From: Sphingobacterium spiritivorum
GTDB taxonomy: Bacteria > Bacteroidota > Bacteroidia > Sphingobacteriales > Sphingobacteriaceae
Assembly (NCBI RefSeq): GCF_016725325.1
Contig: NZ_CP068083.1
Coordinates: 3,286,001 to 3,350,000, forward strand
Direction of reading: 5' to 3'
Length of the DNA stretch: 64,000 nt
Shown: positions 56,833-64,000 of the stretch, piece by piece
Layout of the letters: each line of letters opens with the position of its first letter
Position numbering within the stretch: position 1 is the stretch's first letter
Notes under the pieces: generated by a model
The model's database searches: none
The model's input: only the letters and a program-made list of their open reading frames with translations
Told to the model about the DNA's origin: nothing
Position numbers and translations under genes: made by a program

Positions 56833-57648
56833 ATGAAAACTATCTTAGGAAAGTTAACCAGAACCGGAGTAATAGCTACGCTGTGTTATGTTACAATGTC
56901 TGCACAGGGATTTGCACAGACTAATACCTTTCCGGCTTCAGGTCCGGTCGGAATAGGAACAACCTCTCCAAAAGCGATATTGGACGTAGCTGCCCCTTAT
57001 ATTCATAATGGCCAATTGGGAACGGTTTTAGGCCGGTTGCTTGAAGGTGATGTTACAGGAGAAGGTACCTTTCTGGGCGTGCGCGGATACGGTACCCAAT
57101 ACAGTACGCAGTATGGATGGAAAAGTTTTGCTCTTGAACACTCCTTTTACGGATACATTAATAGTTCTATTAATTTTCTAAGAGGGGATGATGCGACAGG
57201 AGGTTTTTTAACCTTTAATACCGATAACAATATTGAGCGTATGCGTCTGGATGCAAAAGGAAAATTGTTATTGGGAACAACTGTTTCCAGAGGTGAACTT
57301 CTTTCCGTCAACGGTCATATCCGTGCGCAGGAGATCAAAGTCGAAGCTGCCAACTGGCCGGATTATGTATTTGAAGAACGTTACACTTTACCAACTTTAT
57401 CAGATCTGGAGCTCTATATCAAAACACATAAGCATCTTCCTGAAGTTCCTTCTGCTAAGCAGGTTGAAACGGATGGAGTTTCTCTTGGAGAAATGAATAG
57501 GGTGTTGCTGAAAAAAGTCGAAGAACTGACATTGCATCTTATAGAAAAGGATAAGGAGATAAAAACATCAAGTGAAAAAATTAGAGATATCGAGACGAAA
57601 CAACAGGAATTAGAACTTCTTCTCCAAAAATTAACATCCAATAAATAA
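56833..57648 (+). CDS. Fibre-like secreted protein 13 (type H domain)
   Basis: The product is 271 aa, the shortest of the array, with a signal peptide ending ...QGFAQ. The mature start NTFPASGPVGIGTTSPKAIL places a VGIGT bridge at the very beginning. One domain follows (about 45-155: GTVLGRLLEGDVTGEGTFLG, INFLRGDDATGGFLTFNTDN). The same opening is found in protein 14. A second bridge, LLSVNGHIRAQEIKVEAANW, leads into the module with YVFEERYTLPTLSDLELYIK, HLPEVPSAKQVETDGVSLGE and VLLKKVEELTLHLI. Confidence 0.83.
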   Translation: MKTILGKLTRTGVIATLCYVTMSAQGFAQTNTFPASGPVGIGTTSPKAILDVAAPYIHNGQLGTVLGRLLEGDVTGEGTFLGVRGYGTQYSTQYGWKSFALEHSFYGYINSSINFLRGDDATGGFLTFNTDNNIERMRLDAKGKLLLGTTVSRGELLSVNGHIRAQEIKVEAANWPDYVFEERYTLPTLSDLELYIKTHKHLPEVPSAKQVETDGVSLGEMNRVLLKKVEELTLHLIEKDKEIKTSSEKIRDIETKQQELELLLQKLTSNK

Positions 57649-57657
57649 TAATCCGTT

Positions 57658-58629
57658 ATGAAAACATTAAAATTTTGTTTGTACTTACTCTTATGTGTTA
57701 ACATTGCAAATGCACAGAATACATTTCCTGCATCAGGTCCGGTCGGAATAGGAACAACCTCTCCAAAAGCAATATTGGATGTTGGTACACATATTCAGTA
57801 TGGTGCTTTAGGAACTATATTTGGCCGACTGGAAGAAGGAGATGATACTGGATCGGGAACTTTTCTTGGAATTCAGGGTACAGGAACAAATGTGATAGGA
57901 GGCAAGAGCTTTTCCCTTATCCATAGTTTTTACGGGCAGATCAATAATGCGATCAATTTTCACCGAGGAGTTTCTACAACCGGGGGATTTGTATCCTTTA
58001 ATACTAATAACAATACCGAACGCATGCGTCTGGATGAAAATGGCCATTTGCTTTTAGGGACGACTTCCGTTGATAATAACGAGGGTTGGGACAGAGCATT
58101 TCAGGTCAACGGAGAAGGGCATGCCAAGATGCTGGTGACTACAGGAGTCGCGCGAAGTGGTCTGTGGTCACATGAAAGCGGGTATTATGGAGCAGTTGCA
58201 GGCGGTATAGTCGGTACGCATACCAATCATCCCTTTTCCATTATTACAAACGGGGCTTCCAAGGTCACTGTATTAGCTAATGGCTATACCGGTATTGGTA
58301 CAACTACACCAACAGAACGCTTGGCCGTCAATGGAAATATCCGGGCAAAAGAAATCAAAGTGGAAGCCGCCAACTGGCCGGATTATGTATTTAAGAAAGA
58401 CTATGAACTGAAGCCACTCTCTGAGCTCCAGTCTTACATCGAAGAACATGGCCACCTGCCGGATATGCCAAAGGCTGCAGAAGCTGAGAAGGAAGGGGTG
58501 TCATTAGGGGAAATGAATAAGTTGCTGCTTAAGAAAGTGGAGGAGCTGACGCTGTATATTCTGCAAATGGAAAAGAATAATGAAGCACAACAGGCACAGA
58601 TAAACCAGTTATTACTTCAGAAAAAATAG
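57658..58629 (+). CDS. Fibre-like secreted protein 14 (mosaic of types H and E)
   Basis: The product is 323 aa with signal MKTLKFCLYLLLCVNIANAQ. The first domain (about 21-135) is the type H domain of protein 13 (NTFPASGPVGIGTTSPKAIL, GRLEEGDDTGSGTFLG). The second (about 137-225) is the type E middle domain of protein 5 (DNNEGWDRAFQVNGEGHAKM, SGYYGAVAGGIVGTHTNHPF, TNGASKVTVLANGYTGIGTT). The module is YVFKKDYELKPLSELQSYIE with HLPDMPKAAEAEKEGVSLGE and LLLKKVEELTLYIL. It is thus assembled from parts of genes in both blocks. Confidence 0.85.
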   Translation: MKTLKFCLYLLLCVNIANAQNTFPASGPVGIGTTSPKAILDVGTHIQYGALGTIFGRLEEGDDTGSGTFLGIQGTGTNVIGGKSFSLIHSFYGQINNAINFHRGVSTTGGFVSFNTNNNTERMRLDENGHLLLGTTSVDNNEGWDRAFQVNGEGHAKMLVTTGVARSGLWSHESGYYGAVAGGIVGTHTNHPFSIITNGASKVTVLANGYTGIGTTTPTERLAVNGNIRAKEIKVEAANWPDYVFKKDYELKPLSELQSYIEEHGHLPDMPKAAEAEKEGVSLGEMNKLLLKKVEELTLYILQMEKNNEAQQAQINQLLLQKK

Positions 58630-58632
58630 AAT

Positions 58633-59685
58633 ATGAAAATCAGACTTTCTCTTAGCAGTTTTATAGCTTTTATGCTGCTTTGTCATTATACCTGTGCCCA
58701 GAACCTGGTAAATCTCAGTGATTGGGTACCGGGTACCGGAAGTACTGCATTTTTGGAGGTTAATGGAGACCCGGCTAATAATATCCGGGAATGGGGCATC
58801 GGACCCTATGGTAACCGTGTAATATTATGGAAAGGAGTTGGAGGAATAAATGATGCTAATGCAGGATGGAACTCCAGACATTTTGAAATCGATCATCGGA
58901 AAATGTACCGCTTTACTATCTGGCTGAAGAAAACGAATTCAACAGATGGTTATAGTTACTTTGGTTGCGCAAATGTAAATAACTTAGATAATACACTTAA
59001 TGCTAATCCTTATTTCTGGTATGGTGATTTACCCGAACTGGATAAATGGTATCTGGTCGTTGGCTATATTCATGGAAGTGCTGATCCGTCAACAACATAT
59101 TACGGAGGTATATACGATGGTGTCACAGGAACCAAGGTCGCCGAAATACAGGATTTTAAGTTTCCTGATTATGTTACAGCGACCTTCCAACGAACATACC
59201 TCTATTATGATCCTAATGCTAATGATCGTCAATATTTTTACGGTCCCAGAGCAGAAGTTGTAGATGGTAATGAGCCGACCATAGAAGCACTTTTGGGAAT
59301 CAATAAAAGTCAGGCTGATGTAGCCTATTTCTCCGGAAAAGTTGGTATCAAAACCAGTACCCCGCGGGAGTATGATCTGGCAGTAAACGGTAAAATCCGT
59401 TCACAGGAAGTCAAAGTAGAAGCTGCCAACTGGCCGGATTATGTATTTAAGAAAGACTATGAGTTGAGATCGCTTTCCGAGCTTCAGACTTACATCGAAG
59501 AACATGGTCATCTGCCGGATATGCCAAAGGCTGCAGAAGCCGAAAAGGAAGGTGTGTCATTAGGCGAAATGAACAAACTTCTACTGAAGAAAGTAGAAGA
59601 GCTGACGCTGTATATTCTGCAAATGCAAAAGAATAATGAAGCACAACAAGTGCAGATAAACCAGTTATTACTTCAGAAAAAATAG
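58633..59685 (+). CDS. Fibre-like secreted protein 15 (type F domain)
   Basis: The product is 350 aa with signal MKIRLSLSSFIAFMLLCHYT, cleaved near CAQ. The N-terminal domain is type F (NLSDWVPGTGSTAFLEVNGD, NPYFWYGDLPELDKWYLVVG, YYDPNANDRQYFYGPRAEVV). It is a near-duplicate of the next gene along most of its length, including the signal peptide, so this is a recent tandem duplication. The C-terminal module and the tail (QMQKNNEAQQVQINQLLLQK) match protein 14. Confidence 0.87.
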   Translation: MKIRLSLSSFIAFMLLCHYTCAQNLVNLSDWVPGTGSTAFLEVNGDPANNIREWGIGPYGNRVILWKGVGGINDANAGWNSRHFEIDHRKMYRFTIWLKKTNSTDGYSYFGCANVNNLDNTLNANPYFWYGDLPELDKWYLVVGYIHGSADPSTTYYGGIYDGVTGTKVAEIQDFKFPDYVTATFQRTYLYYDPNANDRQYFYGPRAEVVDGNEPTIEALLGINKSQADVAYFSGKVGIKTSTPREYDLAVNGKIRSQEVKVEAANWPDYVFKKDYELRSLSELQTYIEEHGHLPDMPKAAEAEKEGVSLGEMNKLLLKKVEELTLYILQMQKNNEAQQVQINQLLLQKK

Positions 59686-59688
59686 AAT

Positions 59689-60756
59689 ATGAAAATCACA
59701 CTTTCTCTTACCAGTTTTATAGCTTTTATGCTGCTTTGTCATTATACCCTTGCCCAGAACATTGTAAATCTCAGTGATTGGGTGCCAGGTACCGGTAGTA
59801 CTGCTTTTTTGGAGGTGCATGGAGATCCAGGTAACAGTATAAGAGAATGGGGTGTCGGACCCTATGGTAACCGCGTAATATTATGGAAAGGAGTTGGGGG
59901 AATAAATGATGCGAATGCGGGATGGAATTCCAAACCTTTTGAAATCGATCATCGGAAAATGTATCGATTTACGGTCTGGTTGAAGAAAACGAATTCTACA
60001 GATGGTCACAGTTACTTTGGTTGTCGGAATGTAAATACACTTAATAATGTACCTGATGCTAATCCTTATTTCTGGTATGGTGATTTACCCGAACTGGATA
60101 GATGGTATCTGGCAGTGGGCTATATTCATGGGAGTGCTGATCCGTCTACAATATATTACGGAGGTTTATATGATGGTGTCACAGGAACAAAGGTCGCCGA
60201 AATACAGGACTTTAAGTTTCCTGATTTAGCCACCACTACTTTACACAGAACTTATCTTCATTACGATACTAATCCAAATGATCGTCAGTATTTCTATGGC
60301 CCGAGGGCAGAGGTTGTAGATGGTAATGAGCCGACCATAGAAGCACTTTTGGGAATCAATAAAAGTCAGGCCGATGTAGCCTATTTCTCCGGAAAAGTTG
60401 GTATCAAAACCAGTACCCCGCGGGAGTATGATCTGGCAGTAAACGGTAAAATCCGTTCACAGGAAGTCAAAGTAGAAGCTGCCAACTGGCCGGATTATGT
60501 ATTTAAGAAAGACTATGAGTTGAGATCGCTTTCCGAGCTTCAGACTTACATCGAAGAACATGGCCACCTGCCGGATATGCCAAAGGCTGCAGAAGCCGAA
60601 AAGGAAGGGGTGTCATTAGGCGAGATGAATAAACTTCTGCTTAAGAAAGTAGAAGAGCTGACACTTCATCTTATTAAAAAGGAAAATCAGCTGCAGCAAC
60701 AGAATAAACGTATTTCTGAAATTGAGCAGCAACTGAACAGAATAAACCTAAAATAG
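59689..60756 (+). CDS. Fibre-like secreted protein 16 (type F domain)
   Basis: The product is 355 aa and is a near-copy of protein 15 up to KKVEELTL. After this point its coiled coil differs (LHLIKKENQLQQQNKRISEI), as if the tail came from another family member. Within the type F domain, substitutions cluster around the short segments SYFGCRNVNTLNNVPDANP and PDLATTTLHRTYLHYDTNPN. It is the last member of the array and lies 6 bp before the Rhs-type gene, which suggests one transcript. Confidence 0.87.
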   Translation: MKITLSLTSFIAFMLLCHYTLAQNIVNLSDWVPGTGSTAFLEVHGDPGNSIREWGVGPYGNRVILWKGVGGINDANAGWNSKPFEIDHRKMYRFTVWLKKTNSTDGHSYFGCRNVNTLNNVPDANPYFWYGDLPELDRWYLAVGYIHGSADPSTIYYGGLYDGVTGTKVAEIQDFKFPDLATTTLHRTYLHYDTNPNDRQYFYGPRAEVVDGNEPTIEALLGINKSQADVAYFSGKVGIKTSTPREYDLAVNGKIRSQEVKVEAANWPDYVFKKDYELRSLSELQTYIEEHGHLPDMPKAAEAEKEGVSLGEMNKLLLKKVEELTLHLIKKENQLQQQNKRISEIEQQLNRINLK

Positions 60757-60762
60757 AATCTG

Positions 60763-61272
60763 ATGAAAAGTAACCATATTTTATACACTGTTATCTCAAT
60801 TGTTTGTGTTTTTTTAACACAATATGAAACACGAGCACAAGGCTCGACAGGGCAAAAGCCTGAAGTAATTCGTTTACCTGATCCGCAACCACCAAATGCT
60901 GCAGAACTTGGGAAGTATGGGGTGTATCCTGCAGCAGAATACACTGGTGTACTTCCTGTTTCCATCCCTTTGTTTGAAATTTCAGTTGGAGGCAAGAGCC
61001 TGCCATTCAGTTTAAACTATCATGCTTCAGGGATCAAAGTTAGTCAGAGAGAGACAGAGGTTGGATTAGGGTGGAGCCTATCCGGCATATATACCATCAG
61101 CAGAACTGTGATGGGTGGCCCGGATGAAAAGCTCTTAAGTGGATCGTCAGGGGTGTATTTTCATACTCCTAAAACAGGTCAGGAAATAATTAATTATGCG
61201 TTTACTCCCATACCTACAGCAAATCAGGGAGAGATATTGACCATAAACAATCAAAGAAGAATAATGGAATGA
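60763..61272 (+). pseudogene. N-terminal stump of an Rhs/YD-repeat-type secreted protein
   Basis: The frame encodes 169 aa with a signal peptide (VFLTQYETRAQ) and the N-terminal region typical of large Bacteroidota Rhs/YD-repeat proteins: GKYGVYPAAEYTGVLPVSIP, LFEISVGGKSLPFSLNYHAS, GIKVSQRETEVGLGWSLSG. Full members usually exceed 1000 aa and end in an Rhs core with a C-terminal toxin. Here the frame stops after INNQRRIME, and neither the repeats nor the core follow. It is most likely the remnant of an internal deletion. It lies 6 bp after the last fibre-like gene, in the same direction. Confidence 0.78.
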
Positions 61273-61337
61273 ACTCTAATTCAAACATGAGAGTTATTTC
61301 CAAAGAGGAGAATTAAAAAAAAATCAAGTAATAATTT

Positions 61338-61634
61338 ATGATGGAATTGTATAATTATTTTTCAGATCCAAATGAGGCCGTTTTGACGACATTATTTGTC
61401 TTGAATAAAGATGAGCAAATAACAAGGATATACCATCATTTAGAAGATGGAATGTGGGAATTTGTTGGCGATACGGAAGCAGCAGAATCTGACTATCGAG
61501 TTGTTTCTATACAAGAAATGGTCAATCTTGACAATTCGATACTTTCTGTATCGAATATGGAACCTGGATATTTTGCACATAAAGTTGTAGGAAATAATAC
61601 TTTTTTTATAGAAAAAATACGAAGTGACTGTTAA
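61338..61634 (+). CDS. Small protein, possible DUF2185-like orphan immunity protein
   Basis: The product is 98 aa, acidic and cytoplasmic. The central part DGMWEFVGDTEAAESDYRVV and SIQEMVNLDNSILSVSNMEP resembles the DUF2185 family, some members of which are immunity proteins of polymorphic toxins. This is a weak, memory-based match. It follows an Rhs N-terminal stump within an AT-rich stretch, the normal place for an immunity gene. The start at 61338 (ATGATGG) has a G/A-rich leader (AAAGAGGAG near 61300). Confidence 0.5.
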   Translation: MMELYNYFSDPNEAVLTTLFVLNKDEQITRIYHHLEDGMWEFVGDTEAAESDYRVVSIQEMVNLDNSILSVSNMEPGYFAHKVVGNNTFFIEKIRSDC

Positions 61635-61837
61635 ATGGTGGGATATGATTTTAGTCGAGAAAGGAATAAGAGTAAGTCTTTGATAGAATACACATGCAGT
61701 TTTCACATATAATGATGTCTGTAAGAGACGATCGGCTTTTTATTAAAAGTGTCGGTTTATTTACGTGGTATATTTAAGTAGGAGGAAACACCATTACATA
61801 TACAAAATGGAAACTCGGATCTAGACTTTGGCGTAAA

Positions 61838-62020
61838 ATGATTGGATCAATCGCAGATTTCCGTACTGGAAAACTAATTTTTTTTGATTTGGTAAACGAA
61901 TTAGAAGGAGCATTATATGCAGGAGAATTTAAGGATGAAGATCTTATTATGAAATGGTATGAATTCTGGACACCTTTGGAAATTATAAATGCAACAAAAG
62001 GAAATAGTGATTTTTGTTAA
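61838..62020 (+). CDS. Small acidic protein or fragment, immunity-like
   Basis: The frame gives 60 aa beginning MIGSIADFRTGKLIFFDLVN and ending NATKGNSDFC. The open frame extends upstream to 61778 without an ATG (TYTKWKLGSRLWRK), so it could also be the end of a larger broken gene. The acidic helical make-up (ELEGALYAGEFKDEDLIMKW) is like small immunity proteins, but I cannot name a family. It is AT-rich, unlike the core genes. Confidence 0.4.
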   Translation: MIGSIADFRTGKLIFFDLVNELEGALYAGEFKDEDLIMKWYEFWTPLEIINATKGNSDFC

Positions 62021-62060
62021 TTTAATTAACTATTTTAACTTTGTAAGTAAATAAAATTAG

Positions 62061-62207
62061 CCTACTAATGGTAAGAAATTGGTTGGCGATATTGTTAAAA
62101 ATTCTCCAACCTTGGTGAAGAAATATCGGAAAGCTTTAAAAAAAGAAAAAGTAGCAAAAGACAAAATTAAAAAGGGGACACTCATGGTATTTGAATACCA
62201 CTTGTAA
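62061..62207 (+). pseudogene. Orphan C-terminal fragment, possibly of a polymorphic toxin
   Basis: An open frame without a good start codon reads NGKKLVGDIVKNSPTLVKKY and ends GTLMVFEYHL. It is highly basic (KALKKEKVAKDKIKK), the type of composition seen at the ends of nuclease toxins. It has no start of its own and lies between two immunity-like genes. It is best explained as a leftover toxin tip. Confidence 0.35.
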
Positions 62208-62266
62208 CAATAAGAAGAAGCAAAGTAAATTAGTAGTTTGAAATATTAGACTATAAATTTAAGAAG

Positions 62267-62713
62267 TTGATGAAAAATGAAATGTCAGATAAAATCTTGC
62301 TAAAAGGAATTTTGATTGTTTTCTTATTGAGGGAAGTGATTGATTTTAGTTTTCAGGCATCTAAGATTTTAACACTTTTGTTTTCGGAAAATTTGGATAT
62401 TTGGAAAGTAGTTTTCTTTGGCTTAATTAGCTTTGTTATTATTGGTGAAATAATATTTGTGAAGTTTTTGCCTAAAATAAAAATAAGTCTAATACTTATT
62501 TCATTATTAATCCTGTTATCATTAAACAAAATAACAGATTTTGTAGAACCTTTGTTTTTAGAATATGTAGGAATTGATTACATAAAGATTAGACTATATG
62601 AAAAAATGTTGGAATTTTACCCTTCAAGAATATTTCAAATACATTATTATTTAATCTTAATTTATGTAAGCTACGTGATATATCATAACAGAAAGTTAAA
62701 AGATAAAAGTTAG
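62267..62713 (+). CDS. Small integral membrane protein, possible immunity protein
   Basis: The product is 148 aa with about four hydrophobic segments (ILIVFLLREVIDFSFQASKI, VVFFGLISFVIIGEIIFVKF, ISLILISLLILLSL, YYLILIYVSYVIYH) and a lysine-rich tail. I recognise no family. The gene is clearly more AT-rich than its neighbours and follows the toxin/immunity-like remnants. A membrane immunity protein is a reasonable but unproven guess. Starts at 62267 or 62270 are both possible. Confidence 0.6.
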   Translation: MMKNEMSDKILLKGILIVFLLREVIDFSFQASKILTLLFSENLDIWKVVFFGLISFVIIGEIIFVKFLPKIKISLILISLLILLSLNKITDFVEPLFLEYVGIDYIKIRLYEKMLEFYPSRIFQIHYYLILIYVSYVIYHNRKLKDKS

Positions 62714-62964
62714 AATCATTGTTGTCCGATATAACTTTTACCCTAATCTATCTAGGACAGCTGAAATGAAAATCATCCGGAATCCTTGCGATATTCAGAA
62801 AATTGTTTTTTAATTCCTGAATATCACAGTCTAGATAAATAGAAATATGCAATCTAAGTATGTCAACAAATAACTGGTTCTTTAGAATGAGCTATCAGAG
62901 AATAAAACGTATTATTTAAACTTAAAAATAAGGATAGTAAAGTATGAATTTCATTTTGATTATT

Positions 62965-64000
62965 CTAAAAACTATTACTCATCTGGAACATCGGAAGGTA
63001 CATGGCGATCAGAATCAGACCGACCACTAATCCGAGAAAAATAATAATAAAAGGTTCCAGTAAATTGGAGATGGTGGAGGTACGGTATTCTACTTCTTCG
63101 GTCAATTGATCAGCTATTTTTTCAAAGAAAAAATCCAGTCGGTTTACTTCCTCTCCAACCTTGATCAGCTGTACGATTTTTGCCGGATAGAAGGAAAATT
63201 TACCCAGTGACTGGTGTAATGATTCGCCTCGCATAATAAATCCTTCCGTCTGCCGTAGAGAGTCCTCAATAGGATAAAAATCTGCCATTTGCTGTACGAG
63301 CTGTATAGAGGTCAGCAGAGGCGTATTCGTACTAACCAGCAGACGCATGGTATTGGCAAATCTGGCCAGATGTATCTTACGCACAATATCTCCGAACAAG
63401 GGCAATTTAAGCAGTACTTTGGCATAACCTTTTCGCCACCACAGCTTCTTACGGTTGACATAGGCAATAATCATTACTGTAAGAACAATCAGGATAAATC
63501 CCCAGAATGTCTGATCCAGAAAATTAGAAACCTTGAGGATAAAAGCTGTAATCCAGGGGAGCTGACCACCAAATCGGGTGAAGACATCTGCAAACATAGG
63601 CACAACGAATTTCAGCATAAAGAATACAGCTCCTATTGAAGTTGAAAATACAATAGCTGGATAAGTTAGCGCGGATACAATCTTGCGGCGCTGGCTGATC
63701 TTATTTTTATAAAACTGAGCCAGTTCTTTCAGGACTTGCCCTAATTTGCCTGTTTCTTCTCCGATCCTGATGCTGTAATATTCATAATCACTGAATTTAC
63801 CTGTCTTACGTATGGCTTCAGAAAGTGCATCTCCTTTCAGTACTTCATCTTTTATGCCGGTAAAAATTTTTCCATTCTTGGATTTTTCTTTTTCCAGTAA
63901 AACCAGATCAAAGGATGTCCTCAGGTCTACTCCCGACAACAGAAGCGTGCTCAGTTCAAGGTAAAATTCTTCTTTTTTACGATCCGGTAACTGACCATCT
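62965..64000 (-). CDS. Type II secretion / type IV pilus F-family inner-membrane protein, 5'-truncated by window edge
   Basis: This is a GspF/PilC-type platform protein of the pseudopilus or pilus assembly machinery. The frame stays open to base 64000 (DGQLPDRKKEEFYLELSTLL leads into SGVDL), so the true start is outside the window. Two T2SSF domains are seen: GDALSEAIRKTGKFSDYEYY with GEETGKLGQVLKELAQFYKN, and ARFANTMRLLVSTNTPLLTS with GEEVNRLDFFFEKIADQLTE. Three membrane helices are visible, the last near the C-terminus (LLEPFIIIFLGLVVGLILIA). Whether it serves a pilus, competence or secretion depends on genes beyond the edge. Confidence 0.93.
   Translation of the reverse strand, partial: DGQLPDRKKEEFYLELSTLLLSGVDLRTSFDLVLLEKEKSKNGKIFTGIKDEVLKGDALSEAIRKTGKFSDYEYYSIRIGEETGKLGQVLKELAQFYKNKISQRRKIVSALTYPAIVFSTSIGAVFFMLKFVVPMFADVFTRFGGQLPWITAFILKVSNFLDQTFWGFILIVLTVMIIAYVNRKKLWWRKGYAKVLLKLPLFGDIVRKIHLARFANTMRLLVSTNTPLLTSIQLVQQMADFYPIEDSLRQTEGFIMRGESLHQSLGKFSFYPAKIVQLIKVGEEVNRLDFFFEKIADQLTEEVEYRTSTISNLLEPFIIIFLGLVVGLILIAMYLPMFQMSNSF

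Larger units (their letters stand above)
44867..60756 (+). repeat. Tandem array of 16 paralogous genes with a shared C-terminal module
   Basis: Sixteen genes in the same direction form two blocks (44867-50573, six genes; 51041-60756, ten genes) with gaps of -4 to 30 bp inside each block. Every product has a signal peptide, a variable N-terminal region, a VGIGT/VGIKT-type bridge and one C-terminal module of about 85 residues: VNGNIRAKEIKVE, NWPDYVF, a helical stretch, HLPD.P, G...GEMN, KK.EELTL, then a coiled coil. The DNA of the module is repeated almost exactly in many copies, so this is also a long-direct-repeat region prone to recombination. Confidence 0.92.

Noticed and set aside
44867..60756. 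Prophage tail-fibre cluster
   Set aside because: No capsid, tail, lysis, integrase or terminase genes are near, every product has a Sec signal peptide, and sixteen fibre genes in a row do not fit a phage.
44867..60756. Peptidase S74 chaperone domain in the fibre-like proteins
   Set aside because: The C-terminal module sits in the same place, but the S74 hallmark (SD.RLK.NI and the catalytic Ser-Lys region) is not present. Only an analogous role is suggested.
44867..60756. Type IX secretion C-terminal sorting domain
   Set aside because: All members end in a coiled coil, not in a beta-rich T9SS sorting domain.

Overview
The window looks like a chromosomal segment of a Bacteroidota species of the family Sphingobacteriaceae, most likely Sphingobacterium or a close relative. 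Reasons are paired SusC/SusD proteins, FecR and Bacteroidota-type ECF sigma factors, a hybrid two-component regulator of the polysaccharide-utilisation type, TTTG(-33)/TAnnTTTG(-7) promoters, the long form of NusB, and Bacteroidota-style RplU-RpmA and NusB-DUF1573-YajC-YbbR-CoaE gene order. There is no visible prophage, insertion sequence or CRISPR array.

Layout. 1-4.4 kb: a 5'-truncated FecR anti-sigma factor, a stand-alone LytTR DNA-binding protein, an ECF sigma factor, and a GH20 beta-hexosaminidase gene broken by one in-frame stop. 4.5-8.2 kb: three exported proteins on the minus strand. Two carry WG repeats; the middle one is a lipoprotein that reads as a cholesterol-dependent-cytolysin-like (CDC-like) protein without the C-terminal membrane-recognition domain. 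8.4-20 kb: a polysaccharide utilisation locus (DUF2264, GH88, SusC, SusD in one minus-strand operon) with a divergent hybrid two-component regulator whose frame breaks at a T7 tract. 20-44.5 kb: mostly core genes. These are a CPBP protease, tRNA-Ser, an M13 peptidase, rplU-rpmA, an ABC exporter, a Leu/Phe/Val dehydrogenase-family protein, nusB-DUF1573-yajC-ybbR-coaE, a ligase-associated-type exonuclease, a Nudix hydrolase, tRNA-Val and two identical tRNA-Phe genes, mnmA, the glycolytic group pfkA / sugar-kinase-like / gapA with a divergent Nudix-type regulator, and a tetR-tolC-MFP-RND efflux operon.

44.8-60.8 kb is the unusual part: sixteen consecutive plus-strand genes, in two blocks of six and ten, that all encode secreted proteins with different N-terminal domains joined to the same C-terminal module. 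That module has a VGIGT.xP bridge, a VNGNIRAKEIKVE core, NWPDYVF, HLPD.P, GEMN, KK.EELTL and then a coiled coil. Both blocks start with the same paralogue type and are preceded by the same roughly 65-bp leader. Several genes are mosaics of others. The array runs into the N-terminal stump of an Rhs/YD-repeat-type protein, followed by an AT-rich strip of small orphan genes and fragments that look like remnants of a toxin/immunity locus (61.3-62.7 kb). I read the array as a domain-swapping repertoire of secreted fibre- or adhesin-like proteins linked to an Rhs-type element. No function is proven by sequence alone.

The window ends inside a type II secretion/type IV pilus F-family inner-membrane protein on the minus strand.
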